Assembly: GCA_030844895.1 (NCBI GenBank)
Contig: CM061223.1
Coordinates: 9,745,994 to 9,809,993, forward strand
DNA: 64,000 bases
From: Ambrosia x helenae
Lineage: Eukaryota; Streptophyta; Magnoliopsida; Asterales; Asteraceae
Direction of reading: 5' to 3'
The position numbers and the translations under genes were made by a program. Positions 11,551-21,902 of this stretch are shown one piece after another (the first letter of the stretch is position 1; each line of letters starts with the position of its first letter). The notes beneath the pieces were generated by a model. It was not told the DNA's origin and ran no database searches. It saw nothing but the letters and a program-made list of their open reading frames with translations.

Positions 11551-12105
11551 TGTATAATAAAGTGATTGGGGTAAAGACATATGACACTTGATGAGGCCAT
11601 CCGTTCCCTTAAATTCCCGCCAAAAATTTTAAGTTATAAATAACTCAATTAATCCAATATTTATTAATTTATTTTTTTATCTTTATTATTATTTACTATA
11701 TAATAAATAAAAAAATTATGATTATTTTATTTCTCTCTCATATAAAATAATATTATTAAATCAAATTATCATTTTATCTCTTACTTATTTAATATTTATT
11801 TTCTTAACCAAATCTTTTTGTATTTTAGCTTATTAAAAACCATTTAATATTTTATTGATAAAAAAACTAGACCTTCAATACAACAACCTCAATCACACTC
11901 TGCAATGGTTGCTTCTGCCTTTGCACCTCATCCCGACATACATTCTCTTTTTAATATACATTTTCATTCTTATAATCTTATTCACATGATTAAAATTGTT
12001 GTTTTCTCATATTATAGTACATTAATTTTTATGTATATTGTAACACATATTTTGTCACTTCATATTAGATTTGTCTATTTCAAGAAGATCCTAGAATATA
12101 ACCTA
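11551..12105 (+). mobile_element. Helitron-like element, second copy
   Basis: The shared landmarks are in the same order as in 11100-11550: CTTATTAAAAACCATTTAA, then CACTCTGCAATGGTTGCTTC, then GATTAAAATTGTTG, then TTTGTCTAT near the end. It has about 100 additional AT-rich bases at 11640-11830. The terminal hairpin has decayed. Confidence 0.5.
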
Positions 12106-12605
12106 TAATAAAACAAAAAAAAAATAGGTCAAACCCTCTTGAAGTCTTAAAACAAACCATAATCGAGCATAACCACAAAAATCAAATTATATTTATATAT
12201 AGTATTAATTTACAAGTGGTTTGTGTTTTATGGTATTGTACACCATGCTTAATAAGTATTTTATGTATGAAAGGATTATACACCATACTTTGTAGGTTGT
12301 ACCCTACTTTGTTTTGTCTTTTCTTTTTTACTTTTAACCTTAATAGTTTGACAAAATTACACTTTGGGTCATTAATGTATCACTGAAATTATGAAACGTG
12401 TCCTTTATTATTTTGTTTTGCATTTTATGTCCAAAATTTCATTTTTTGTTGCATATTGTGTCCTTTCTAACTAACTGGGTTTAAAATCTCAGTTAAACTC
12501 ATTCTACCCAGGGGTATTGTTGTCCATTCACGAAAAAAATCATATTTCCCTATTATATCATACCTGTGCACTCAGATCGACCTATTTGAAACCTTAATTG
12601 ACCCA

Positions 12606-12698
12606 ATGGTGCAATTTTGGTGTAGTAGGGAGGCTGTAATTCGTACTTCATGGACCCTTAAAAATCCAGACCCTCAGTTCTTTGGTTGCAATGAAAAG
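12606..12698 (+). pseudogene. Captured GRF-type zinc-finger exon fragment
   Basis: An open stretch of 31 codons reads MVQFWCSREAVIRTSWTLKN and then PDPQFFGCNEK, ending at a good donor (AAG followed by gtaagc). The RTSWT...NP...FFGC pattern is the core of the GRF zinc finger, a small DNA-binding fold common in plant transposon-linked and topoisomerase-like proteins. The usual CxCG start has become WCSR and the usual NPGRRF has become NPDPQF, so zinc binding is doubtful. No downstream exon was found. It lies inside a Helitron-like element and is best read as a captured, decaying exon. Confidence 0.55.
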
Positions 12699-12763
12699 GT
12701 AAGCTTTAATCCGTAACGAAAGTAGCAGAAAAACCACCAGACGATGTCGTTGCCAGTATCTGA

Positions 12764-12997
12764 CTAATCTTGCTTCTGCTCTCTTCTTCTGTTATTATTA
12801 TTCTCTTTTTCTCCAATAAAAGTACAAGCGCCATTAAAATGAAGCTTCTCCTTCCAGCTACTACTCCATTTATTTGCTAGGGTTTCTTCATCATCTTTGT
12901 ACCTTATTTCACATATCAAACACATATTCATCACTAGAGACACCACCAACACATTCTTCAAATTAAACATAGAATCCGCCATCCTTTTCTTTTTCAA
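12764..12997 (-). CDS. Hypothetical 77-residue frame, doubtful
   Basis: A complete frame on the minus strand within the captured segment. After the second Met at residue 10 there is a hydrophobic run (LKNVLVVSLVMNMCLIC) that could be a signal or membrane segment, followed by a charged tail. I do not recognise it. It may be a piece of a captured gene or a chance frame. Confidence 0.15.
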   Translation of the reverse strand: MKKKRMADSMFNLKNVLVVSLVMNMCLICEIRYKDDEETLANKWSSSWKEKLHFNGACTFIGEKENNNNRRREQKQD

Positions 12998-14103
12998 ATC
13001 ATCAAACCAAGATATTGAGATTTTAAACCAAATTAGTTCAGAAATTAAAAAAAAAAATTACACGGGTAACCAACGACCTGGATTTTCATGGTTCGTAAGT
13101 ATTCATCTAAAGTCGGTTTTGTTGTGATAAGGGATCGAATTGGGGGAAGATAGTGTGTTTGAGGGTTGTGAAAGCAGATTTTTAGCTTTACGTTTCAATC
13201 CAAATTTTTTGAGTTGACACACTACAACATGCCTATGTAGTTCAACGTTTTTACCTCTATTTTTCCCATCAAATGGTCACGCTGTGTTTTAAGTTTCAGT
13301 CTAAATTTTGTGCATTATCGCGTCGCAACTGGCGTACATGGTTCACCGTTTTCACGTCTACATTCACTCGGTTTTATTCTTTTCGTTTTTATTTTCTTAT
13401 GAGTTTTTTCGGTGTTGTTGGTCGCTGACAACAATGTGTCATTGATGTTACTTGGTATGGTTTTATGTCCTCCGCAGCAACGTGGGGACTTAATACTAGC
13501 TATATCTATATACTACATTATAAAGGGGGAGCTATGGGTAAAAAGGTCCAAAATGTTAAAGTTAAGATGGCATCCCAAGAGTCTCAAGTGTAATCCTCAA
13601 AATTTTTCACTCTTTCTTCCATTTATACCCTTATGTACCATATTTCATAGCAATTGTACAAAAGAGTAATGCAAGTCATACCATCTTATTGTTTTTGTAA
13701 CTTCTCCTTTAACTTTAACTGCTCTTGAATTTTAACTCATGAGCTTTCATATTTCACAACCAACAACATATTGTTATTGAGTGTGAAATGTGAGCCAAAT
13801 TTTTTTAACCATTAGTTAATTCTTGCCTTTAAATATTATTATATATTTTATTTATCATTAAATATAGGAGGTTTTTAAAACGTGACAAAAACTAATAAAT
13901 TCATGTCTTTACTGACACGATTATGTAGATATGCAAAGACCGGACAGCTTACACAAGAGTGATGTTTATGTTCATATTGGTCTGTTATGGTAACATACCT
14001 TAGTTTATTAAGATTTGTTCAATAATGAGTACATAGTTTTTTTGGTGAACTGCAATCAGTTGTAACTTGTGCACATTTCTTTTCTTTTCTTTCTACGAAT
14101 ACT

Positions 14104-14839
14104 TGTAACAGTACTGATTTCTGGGATATTAACATGGACCTTTGTATGACACCCTAGGCAAATCCCACATCGGCCGTGGCCAGGAGAGATCCTTGGTTCA
14201 TAAGTAATCCAAAGCCTCTTAAATCACCAACGCGTTTTGGGCTTAATGCTAGTGGATGAGAGGAGAACTCCACAGTTAAGTGTGCTCAGGTGGGAGTAGT
14301 ATCAGGATGGGTGACCTCCTGGGAAGTCTCCACCGGGGCGACCAAAAACAAATCCATGAGCTCTGGATGGGCAACCCATCGGGGCAAAGCGGACAATATT
14401 GGTGGTGAGAGGGGCCGGATGTTACAAATGGTATCAGAGTCACTCCTGTGCCGTTCGGGATGGTGGGGCAAACCTCATCGAGGATGATGAGTCCCTAAGG
14501 GGGGGGGGGGGGTAATTGTAACAGTACTGATTTCTGGGAGATTAACATGGACCTTTGTATGACACCCTAGGCAAATCCCACATCGGCCGTGGCCAGGAGA
14601 GATCCTTGGTTCATAAGTAATCCAAAGCCTCTTAAATCACCAACGCGTTTTGGGCTTAATGATAGTGGATGAGAGAAGAACTCCACAGTTAAGCGTGCTC
14701 AGGTGGGAGTAGTATCAGGATGGGTGACCTCCTGGGAAGTCTCCACCGGGGCGACCAAAAACAAATCCGTGAGCTCTGGATGGGCAACCCATCGGGGCAA
14801 AGCGGACAATATTGGTGGTGAGAGGGGCCGGATGTTACA
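14104..14839 (+). mobile_element. Cassandra TRIM retrotransposon, full length
   Basis: Two 323-base LTRs (14104-14426 and 14517-14839), each TGTAACA...GTTACA, differ at only about five sites, so the insertion is young. Directly after the left LTR comes TGGTATCAGAG (14429), the primer-binding site for initiator tRNA-Met. A G-rich purine tract precedes the right LTR. The five-base duplication ATACT flanks the whole (14099-14103, 14840-14844). Each LTR contains a 5S rRNA-like block, the hallmark of Cassandra. It has no coding sequence, so movement would depend on proteins from other elements. Confidence 0.93.
14264..14328 (+). promoter_or_regulatory. 5S rRNA-like block of left Cassandra LTR
   Basis: The block runs from AGAACTCCACAGTTAAG to GGGTGACCTCCTGGGAAGTC, corresponding to the 3' half of plant 5S rRNA with its internal RNA polymerase III control region. 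The right LTR carries the same block at about 14677-14741. It is part of the transposon, not a 5S gene. Confidence 0.85.
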
Positions 14840-14961
14840 ATACTTGTTGAAACATAGTGTGCACATTTCTATTCTTTTTGCGCGGCAAAAACCTGAGTAT
14901 CATAATGTTGTATTGCAACCTATTTGTGGATCCGCTGCAACGCGCGGGTAAACCCAATAGT

Positions 14962-15497
14962 ATATATTAATTTACAAGTGATTTGTGCTTCATGGTGTTA
15001 TACATCATGCTTAATAAGTATTTTGTGTATAAAAGGGTTGTACGTCATGTTATGTAGATTGTACCATACTTTGTTGTTTCTTTACTTTTCACCTTAATAG
15101 TTTTCATCTTTTACATTAAACTCCTACACTTTTTTTACTTTAAACTTTATCCCATGTATCTTAAATAGATTTTTAGTTTTATGTTTCAATCCAAAATTTT
15201 CAAGTTGACACGCTACAACATGCGTATGTAGTTCAACGTTTTTACCTATATTTTTCCCGTCGAACGGTCACGCTGTGTTTTAAGTTTTGGTCTAATTTTT
15301 GCACATTACACGCCGCAACGGCCAACGGGCGTGCATGGTTCACCGTTTTTACGTCTACATTTCACTGAGTTTTGTTATTTTCGTTTTTTGTATTTTTTTT
15401 ATGAGTTTTTTTAGTGTTGTTAGTTGCTGATAACAATGTGAAATTGATGCTACTTGGTACGGTTTTATATCCTCCGTAATAACGCGGGGCTTAAGAT
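14962..15497 (+). mobile_element. Helitron-like element copy B, without captured segment
   Basis: The left 150 bases match 12202-12345 and the right 330 match 13170-13499, with only about 60 bases between. This gives an empty reference for the extra DNA in copy A. The 3' hairpin stretch (CTCCGTAATAACGCGGGG) is decayed. Confidence 0.5.
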
Positions 15498-15898
15498 TAA
15501 ACGTCAATCTTGAACAACAAAACGACATAAAGCCAGATATCAAATGGAGTCGTTCGATATTAATATTTTGTTCTTACTAAAGGTAGTTAATTTTGTTTTA
15601 TCTCAAATGTTTGTGTATGGTATTTTTAGGAATATAGGATGTTATTGCTATGAATTGAGAAAGGATCATGAAATGAAATTGTGGCATTAGGATTGTAGAA
15701 GTTGTTTTAATTGGTATTTTGTCAAATTCTTCATAAGATTACTTCCGGTTCATTTAAAAAAGCTATTTTAGTTTTGCCAACACCAAATAAATGATTTTTT
15801 TATTGTAAATAATTTGATCATCTACACTATTTAGTAAAGTAAAGCCGTCACGCCAATGATGGCCCGCTCGTCTAGTTGGAGATAGAGATTTTACACGA
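15498..15898. other. Unassigned sequence
   Basis: No gene or repeat border is visible. Confidence 0.5.
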
Positions 15899-17458
15899 CT
15901 AGTGAGATGCCTGCGCAATGCGGCGGGACAACATATATTGAAGCAAATAATGAAATGTTAGTGTCGCACGATGCGGCGTCGATTATAATTTACAATGCGA
16001 TACTTGTTTTATGTTAGTTTATCAATCATCTCGTAATATATTTTATAGTAATTCTGTTAAAAAAAAAATCCATAGGATCATTGTGGTCTATAGATGTCAT
16101 GAGCATTACATATCACAATTAAATAATAAAAATGTATGACTAACAAAATATCAGCCATAAATATAATACATAATTTAAAAATAAAATTCGAACACAAGAA
16201 TAGGAAAATATCAGTCATGAAGATAGCAATTTAAGAATACATTCCGTATGTCAACCAACTGCATCGTAATAAAATCAACTTTTGTCACATACACCAGCTA
16301 CATTGTTCGACCACTGGTCTTCATCATTTAGACTCTCGTAAAAAGAGTGATATAGAGTTTCATCTTCCTATATCACTACTCTATCTTCCTCTTTCACCGA
16401 TAGTTATTATTTTCGTTTTATATTATGTCACTATTACATCTACCACAACAGCTCAAGCTCAAGGCACTAAAACAATACAAAAACTAAAGTATGCAAAGCA
16501 CGGTTAACTTGACAAGCTCTATTTAGTTGTCTTGATGTTATATACCTAGTAGTTTAGTAAAAAGAAAAAGAAATAAAAAACTTGAGTTATATGAATAAAA
16601 TCGGCATCCAACCTGTTACTATATTATTCTAACACATTACTTTTAATAAACCCTTAATATTATTATTATGGTTGTCGTCTAGAAAACAAAAAAAAAAAAA
16701 AACCATTTTGATGCTATCCAATTTAAAAGTGTTCATGAACCAAATTTGATGTTAACGATCAGAAATAAAAAAAAATTATTAGATATTGATAAATATTAAA
16801 GTCATTAAGATGTTTTAACGTGCATGGATGATGATACTTACAAGATTTGTGGTTCAAAGACGTCACAACGCTTTGGGTATTGCTTCCCATGTGATGTGAT
16901 GTCAAAGAGCATGAAAAAGTGTTTTACGATTTTTAGAAAAAAAAAATCATGAGATTAGCAACAAAATATGAACAATAGTGAATAAGATATGAACATATTC
17001 GTATTTACTTACCAGATTCCTTCCCTTGATCATTGCATAATGAGGGAGAGAAATGTGATGTTAGTAACTAATGTATGAGGGAAGTGAGAAAAGTGAAAGG
17101 TTGTCATCTATATTTATTTACTATTTTTCCTAAGACATGAAGAGTCGGGGGTTAGCATTAGTAAGGAAAAAGGTTTTAATGGTTGTGATTACATACTTAT
17201 TTGAAATTTAATTCTACATATAACTTAAAAGGTTTATACAATGTGCATTATCATTTGTAATTACTTAAGAACAATTAATCTTTATGTAAAAAGATTATTC
17301 TCTCCATTTAATCTAATTTAATACTCATGTAGAAAGACCATTTTGGCCATTTACTAACTTCATTAAGTTGTTGTACCATAAGCTTAGAATGTTATAATTA
17401 CTTAACTTTTACCAGCGTCCTTCCCTCATGCTTTATAATATAGCATAGATATAGATAT
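15899..17458 (-). mobile_element. Helitron-like element (minus), approximate
   Basis: On the minus strand the left edge reads as a GC-rich CCGCCGCATTGCGCAGG hairpin-like stretch, then a spacer and CTAG (15899-15902) before T. The right edge AGATATAGATATAGA would give a TC start. The interior has no coding content that I recognise. Confidence 0.4.
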
Positions 17459-17660
17459 AGATTATTAGGGTGAATTCCTCATGGGTTTGGATTCGATTCT
17501 CTGGGCGACGGGGGCAACCCCAGATGGCGCCTTCTGTAGCGCGTGTATAATAACCCTTTAGGAGAGTCACCTTAATGCTTCGAACATGCGGGGAAGGATT
17601 AACTTGAGGTTTAGGGTCAACCGTAGTCATCTCGACTAGCGACCCAAAAAAAGAAGCAAA
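17459..17660 (+). repeat. Possible SINE or dispersed repeat
   Basis: A GGATTCGATTCTC B-box-like stretch and a GC-rich body end in CCCAAAAAAAGAAG. The base composition is unlike the surroundings. No target duplication was found, so this is tentative. Confidence 0.25.
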
Positions 17661-17880
17661 GCCAACAGTTTAAGCAAAGTAGCAAATCAAAGATTCTTTT
17701 TCTAACTTTAGGGTTAGGATCAAATACACAATGAAAGAAAAATATGAAGTCGTAGGAAGGGCATCAAACGGACTCCGATTGAACTCATTCAAGCGGCATT
17801 GGAACCGTCTTATCGAACCCTACGACGCTAGTTTTTAGGTCTTCGTTTTTGGGGTTTTAGCTTGTAGTTTTTTAGAATAT

Positions 17881-18110
17881 GCGCAATATCATTGTGTCTT
17901 TTATGTACCATTGTGTCTTTTTCTTATTTTTATCATTGTGTCATTTTTTTTCAATTCACTGTGTCTTTTTTCTTCAGCATTGTTGGCACTGTGTTATATT
18001 TTGTGGCTCATTGTGTCATATTTCATGATTTATTGTGTTTTTTGTATCCTTCTCACCCTTCTCATTTTTGTTACACTGTGTAGAATAACTTGACCCTCTA
18101 ACTTTATATA
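17881..18110 (+). repeat. Degenerate CATTGTGTC minisatellite, copy 1
   Basis: There are about ten copies of CATTGTGTC or CACTGTGTC/T separated by 8-20 bases of T-rich spacer, ending in a block with CCTTCTCACCCTTCTCATTT and AATAACTTGACCCTCT. The same arrangement occurs inverted at 52360-52612. The open frames here are low-complexity. Confidence 0.75.
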
Positions 18111-18189
18111 TAGCCTTAAAGCCACCAAGACAAAACGACCCCCCCCCCCCCAAAAAAAAACTAAAAAAAACAAAAAAAAAACCCGAAAA

Positions 18190-20286
18190 ATATGTCACAA
18201 TCCCAAATGTCTACCAAGCAGGCAACAGTTTTCCCCAACCTACAACGACCGGATCCTACCATGAGCATGTTCGGAAACCTGCTTAGGGTTGTGGCAAGAA
18301 GGAAGGAAGTTCATCATTGCACTACGATCAACATAATCTATAATGGAGGGTAGTGTTTCTTATACTATAGTCACCAACAACGTGGCAAGAAGGGAGTGAA
18401 TTGCAATCTATCCTTAGATAACTCTTGATCTAAACCCTTGAAATGCAATCCTTATGAACTCTCCAATCCTTGTGAATCTTTAGCCAAAGATACCCCAAAC
18501 TCTAGCTTGTCCTCATAGAATTACCATATTTAAGACCATTTTCACCTATTCAAATCTAGTATAAATAGGAACCAGCCCAACATTTTTCTCACACTTTTTG
18601 ACAATCAAAATCACTCCCAAAACCCTCCTAAATTTGTGGACCCCTCTCCCTACCTCTTTCTTGAAGTTTTATTTAAGATCTTCAAGTAAGATTCATAGCC
18701 TCTTTCATTCTCCTTTTGTCTTGTTTATTCATTTTGTTATTGCGTGATTATTCTAACCCTAACACTAACACTTAATTCATGTTTTAATATTTATTTTTAT
18801 TCTAAACCGATCATCTAACAACCTCTAACAATAAAAGGATCTCGACTGCTTTGGCGGTTCTACCGTTGCAATATGTGAATCCTATAAGATTAACCTTTGC
18901 AAAGGTGATTCCATCACTGCCTTGAAATTTCTTGAATGACCAGACCCTAAACTATGATTTCACATCTTCAATGTGTGGTATTCATGGTGTTTAATTGGTT
19001 GTTATATTTTTATTTTGTACGGAAAACCTTAAAATGGATCAACGGGAAACACATAAGTGAACCTCCCGATTAATTCTAAATTTTGTATTAAACTTTTAGA
19101 ATTTTTAACTTATTAAAATAAATTAGATTTTATAATAATCATTTAATTCCTCAAGAGGCAATTCCAACAGTATATTAAATGTCAAAAAACGCCTTTGTTT
19201 GGACCCTAAACACTAAAAACAAAACAAGAGCGCCAAACCAAGCGATCTGTAAAGATCTACTACTTTGGCCTATTTCAGTGTCTCAAACAGAAAAGATTCT
19301 TAAAAAAACTGTTCATTACATCATGGTTTAGTTTCCTATAAAGTTTCATAATTTTTCGTTAAAATTTACCATTTTAGGTTATTTTCCAAGATTAACAATC
19401 AAAGTTGTTAGAATTTCAATTTTATAAAAATATTTAACTTATTAATTTCCTAATCAATTCCATAATTATCCTAACAATATAACCATAAAATAACATTAAG
19501 AGACTCTAAAATCATCTTTCTCAATTTACTTAGGTTCAAGTTTAATTCGTTGATTCCCGTTAAAATATTCGCAAGTCTATCATCACAGTCAACGTAAGTA
19601 TTATTTATCCATTTTTCATTTTTACACTTTTTTGGAGTGAAACATGTACACATATACAAACAAGCACATACAATCTTTATGCAAAATCTTTCATTTAGAC
19701 TTTCATTAATTTACAATTACAATTCATATACGTGTCTTGTCTACCTGTGTGTTTTATGTTTAAACTTTTACGTAGTTTATATACAATTTTTATGCAAAAT
19801 CGTTCATTTAGACCTAACGTATGTTAGGGTGCTCCTTTTCTTTTAGATGCCACTTATGTTATGGTGCTCTTTTAGACTTAACACGTGTTCGGGTACCCAT
19901 TATCAACTTTACATTTGATTTTGTCCAGTTTGTTTACTTATGTGTTTACATGATGCCTTGGTATTACTTGACACATGAACTGTATGTTTTTTTAGCTTAT
20001 GCTATATGTACAAACCTAAGTAATGATCACCAACATTTTTGTATTGACAACATTATTTTGTATGTGTTTCAAAAAAGTTTGCTTGATGCTCATTAAGGCA
20101 TTGGACTTAGTTAAATAACTAATCATGTTTAGAATAGCATTTGAGCAAATTTGTATTTCCATCTTAGTATTTGTATGATATTCAATTCAGTATTTAATAA
20201 TATTTCAACTTTATTAGTACTATGTGTTTGTGAACAATCATTCCTAAGTTGCGCTCCGATATTTCGCCATCGGTTGGGGTGTTACA
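18190..20286 (+). mobile_element. Probable solo LTR, Ty3-like
   Basis: The right end CGCCATCGGTTGGGGTGTTACA matches, inverted, the start of the LTR at 53442 and nearly matches the end of the LTR at 57088. A TATAAATAG box lies at about 18553 and the left edge reads TGTCACAATCCC. I cannot find a clean five-base target duplication, so the left border is uncertain. Confidence 0.55.
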
Positions 20287-20939
20287 AACATTAATCCTTT
20301 ACTCTTTGTTCCTTTCGAACGTCGAAGTACTCGTTAGATGGGACGTACGAGGATCTTGCATAAACCGGCTTAACACACGGATTCAAAGGATAAACATGGT
20401 CTCGTAAGAGTGTGTTATATCAAGCTTCCAACCCCCTTTTTATCTAATAACAAGTCTTCAATTTCTTCCCTAACAATAGTAAAAAACTTCAAAATTGGTT
20501 ATAATGACAAGCTTGTTTAGGCTTTCAAGCCGGTTCGGGCTCAATTATTAAACAAACTTATTTTCAGACTCGAGCTCATTTAAGCTCGACTATATTCAAG
20601 CTTTTAATTAGCTAATATTAAGTAACTCACAAGCAAATTGTCACGTGTATACGCTTACCCTTGATTAAATAGTCAAACGTGCAATATAAACGATAGTTAA
20701 GCGGTTTAAATGCAATAAAAACATTATTATGTATAACAATTTACAACCCCTTAGACCTTGTGTAGTAGTCTTGTGAGAGGCCTCGTGAATGGCTCACTCA
20801 CAAGCTACACCACCACCACCAAGTGTCAAGGCCACGTGAGAGGTGTCTTTGTGACCTTGGTCACGTATAAAAAAAGAGGGAAGAGATTTGTTTATTTATT
20901 TTTAATAATTGGAGCAATAAAAAACCCCACTCACACTCA
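20287..20939. other. Unassigned sequence with old hAT-like remnant
   Basis: The stretch at about 20510-20600 has GCTCGAG-rich text similar to the miniature hAT element at 28616. No gene was found. Confidence 0.4.
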
Positions 20940-21321
20940 GGGGCTGTTTGTTGTTTTGCTCAGAAGCACTTCTGACATCTTTTGTATACGCCGTAGACGT
21001 GCATAAACGTTTGGGGTCTACGGATTGTTTGTTTTTTGAAAAGACCTTTCACTCAAAAAGGTATTCCTCACCTCTTTTTGGTGCAGACTTGTTCTAAGCT
21101 CTTATTAGGTCTTCAAAGGTCTTTTCATCTTCTCTTCTCCTTACCCACCACCACCCACCATCACCGTACACCACGGTCCACCACCACAGTCCACCACCAG
21201 ACTGCTGTAAAAAATCAGTTTATTTAAATTTCAGTTTATTTTAGCAGCCTGCAGACATTAACAAACAAACAGTCTTCTTTTTGCAGACTGCAGACCTTTT
21301 CATGCAGAAAAAACAAACACC
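20940..21321. mobile_element. Tourist-like MITE
   Basis: The left end GGGGCTGTTTGTT and right end AACAAACACC are inverted. TCA flanks both sides (20937-20939, 21322-21324). The interior has several inverted CAGAC/GTCTG stretches. The 63-codon frame inside (CCACCACC-rich) is not a gene. Confidence 0.6.
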
Positions 21322-21526
21322 TCATTCTCAACATACACCACCACTCACATAGATCACACCACATGACATCCACTTGTCAAAAAGGCTGGCTATGACCATG
21401 GTCACATACCGTCATTCTTATCTTCATATACGTTTTGGTGTAAATTTGTTCGAATAATTTGACTTTCGTATACAACGACACAACTTTCCCATAACTTCTT
21501 TATCATCACGTAGAACATCCAATCAA

Positions 21527-21563
<37 letters not shown>

Positions 21564-21902
21564 TACGGTTTGAACCCACCATAAAACCCGAGCGGTATCA
21601 CTAGTTTGAAGTAAAAATTGAAAGAAAGTGAGTGGAGTCTCCACTCATCACCAGCCGGCCGAACCACACATCTGTCTCACGTGCATTTGCTGACTTGTCG
21701 ATTCTTTTTCAGAACACGACACTTTCGTCTTTGCTGTTGGATTCATATTATCTTTGTCTACTCTTTATTATTATTATTCAAATCATCCCAGATCTTGTCT
21801 TTTAATTTGTAAGTTATAAATAAACTCTCTCTACATCTTTAATAAAAAATAAAAACCCTTTTCATTATCTTTTTGTTTGATCGGATCTCAGGCATTGTAA
21901 AC
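21322..21902 (+). promoter_or_regulatory. SMT1 upstream region and leader
   Basis: TATAAATA at 21815-21822 could be the TATA box, giving a leader of about 55 bases. Alternatively GTAAGT (21810) to TCTCAG (about 21890) could be a short leader intron, with the promoter further upstream. A T homopolymer of about 29 bases lies at 21532-21560. Confidence 0.45.

Larger units (their letters stand above)
12202..13499 (+). mobile_element. Helitron-like element carrying captured host DNA (copy A)
   Basis: The left part (12202-12345) and right part (13170-13499) match the left and right parts of copy B at 14962-15497. Copy A has about 820 further bases between them. The 3' end has a GC-rich CTCCGCAGCAACGTGGGG stretch and CTAG at 13496-13499. 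The extra middle includes a GRF zinc-finger exon (12606-12698), consistent with gene capture. The following base is C rather than the expected T. Confidence 0.55.
13505..14960 (+). mobile_element. Helitron-like element carrying a Cassandra insertion
   Basis: It starts TCTATATACTACATTATAAA after A (13504). It ends with a CCGCTGCAACGCGCGG hairpin and ATAG before T (14961), a one-base change from CTAG. The 5' end is similar to the intact copy at 27891. Removing the Cassandra element and one target duplication leaves about 715 bases. Confidence 0.6.

Noticed and set aside
14266..14328. A 5S rRNA gene
   Set aside because: Only the 3' half is present, and it lies in paired LTRs with PBS and target duplication, so it is part of Cassandra.
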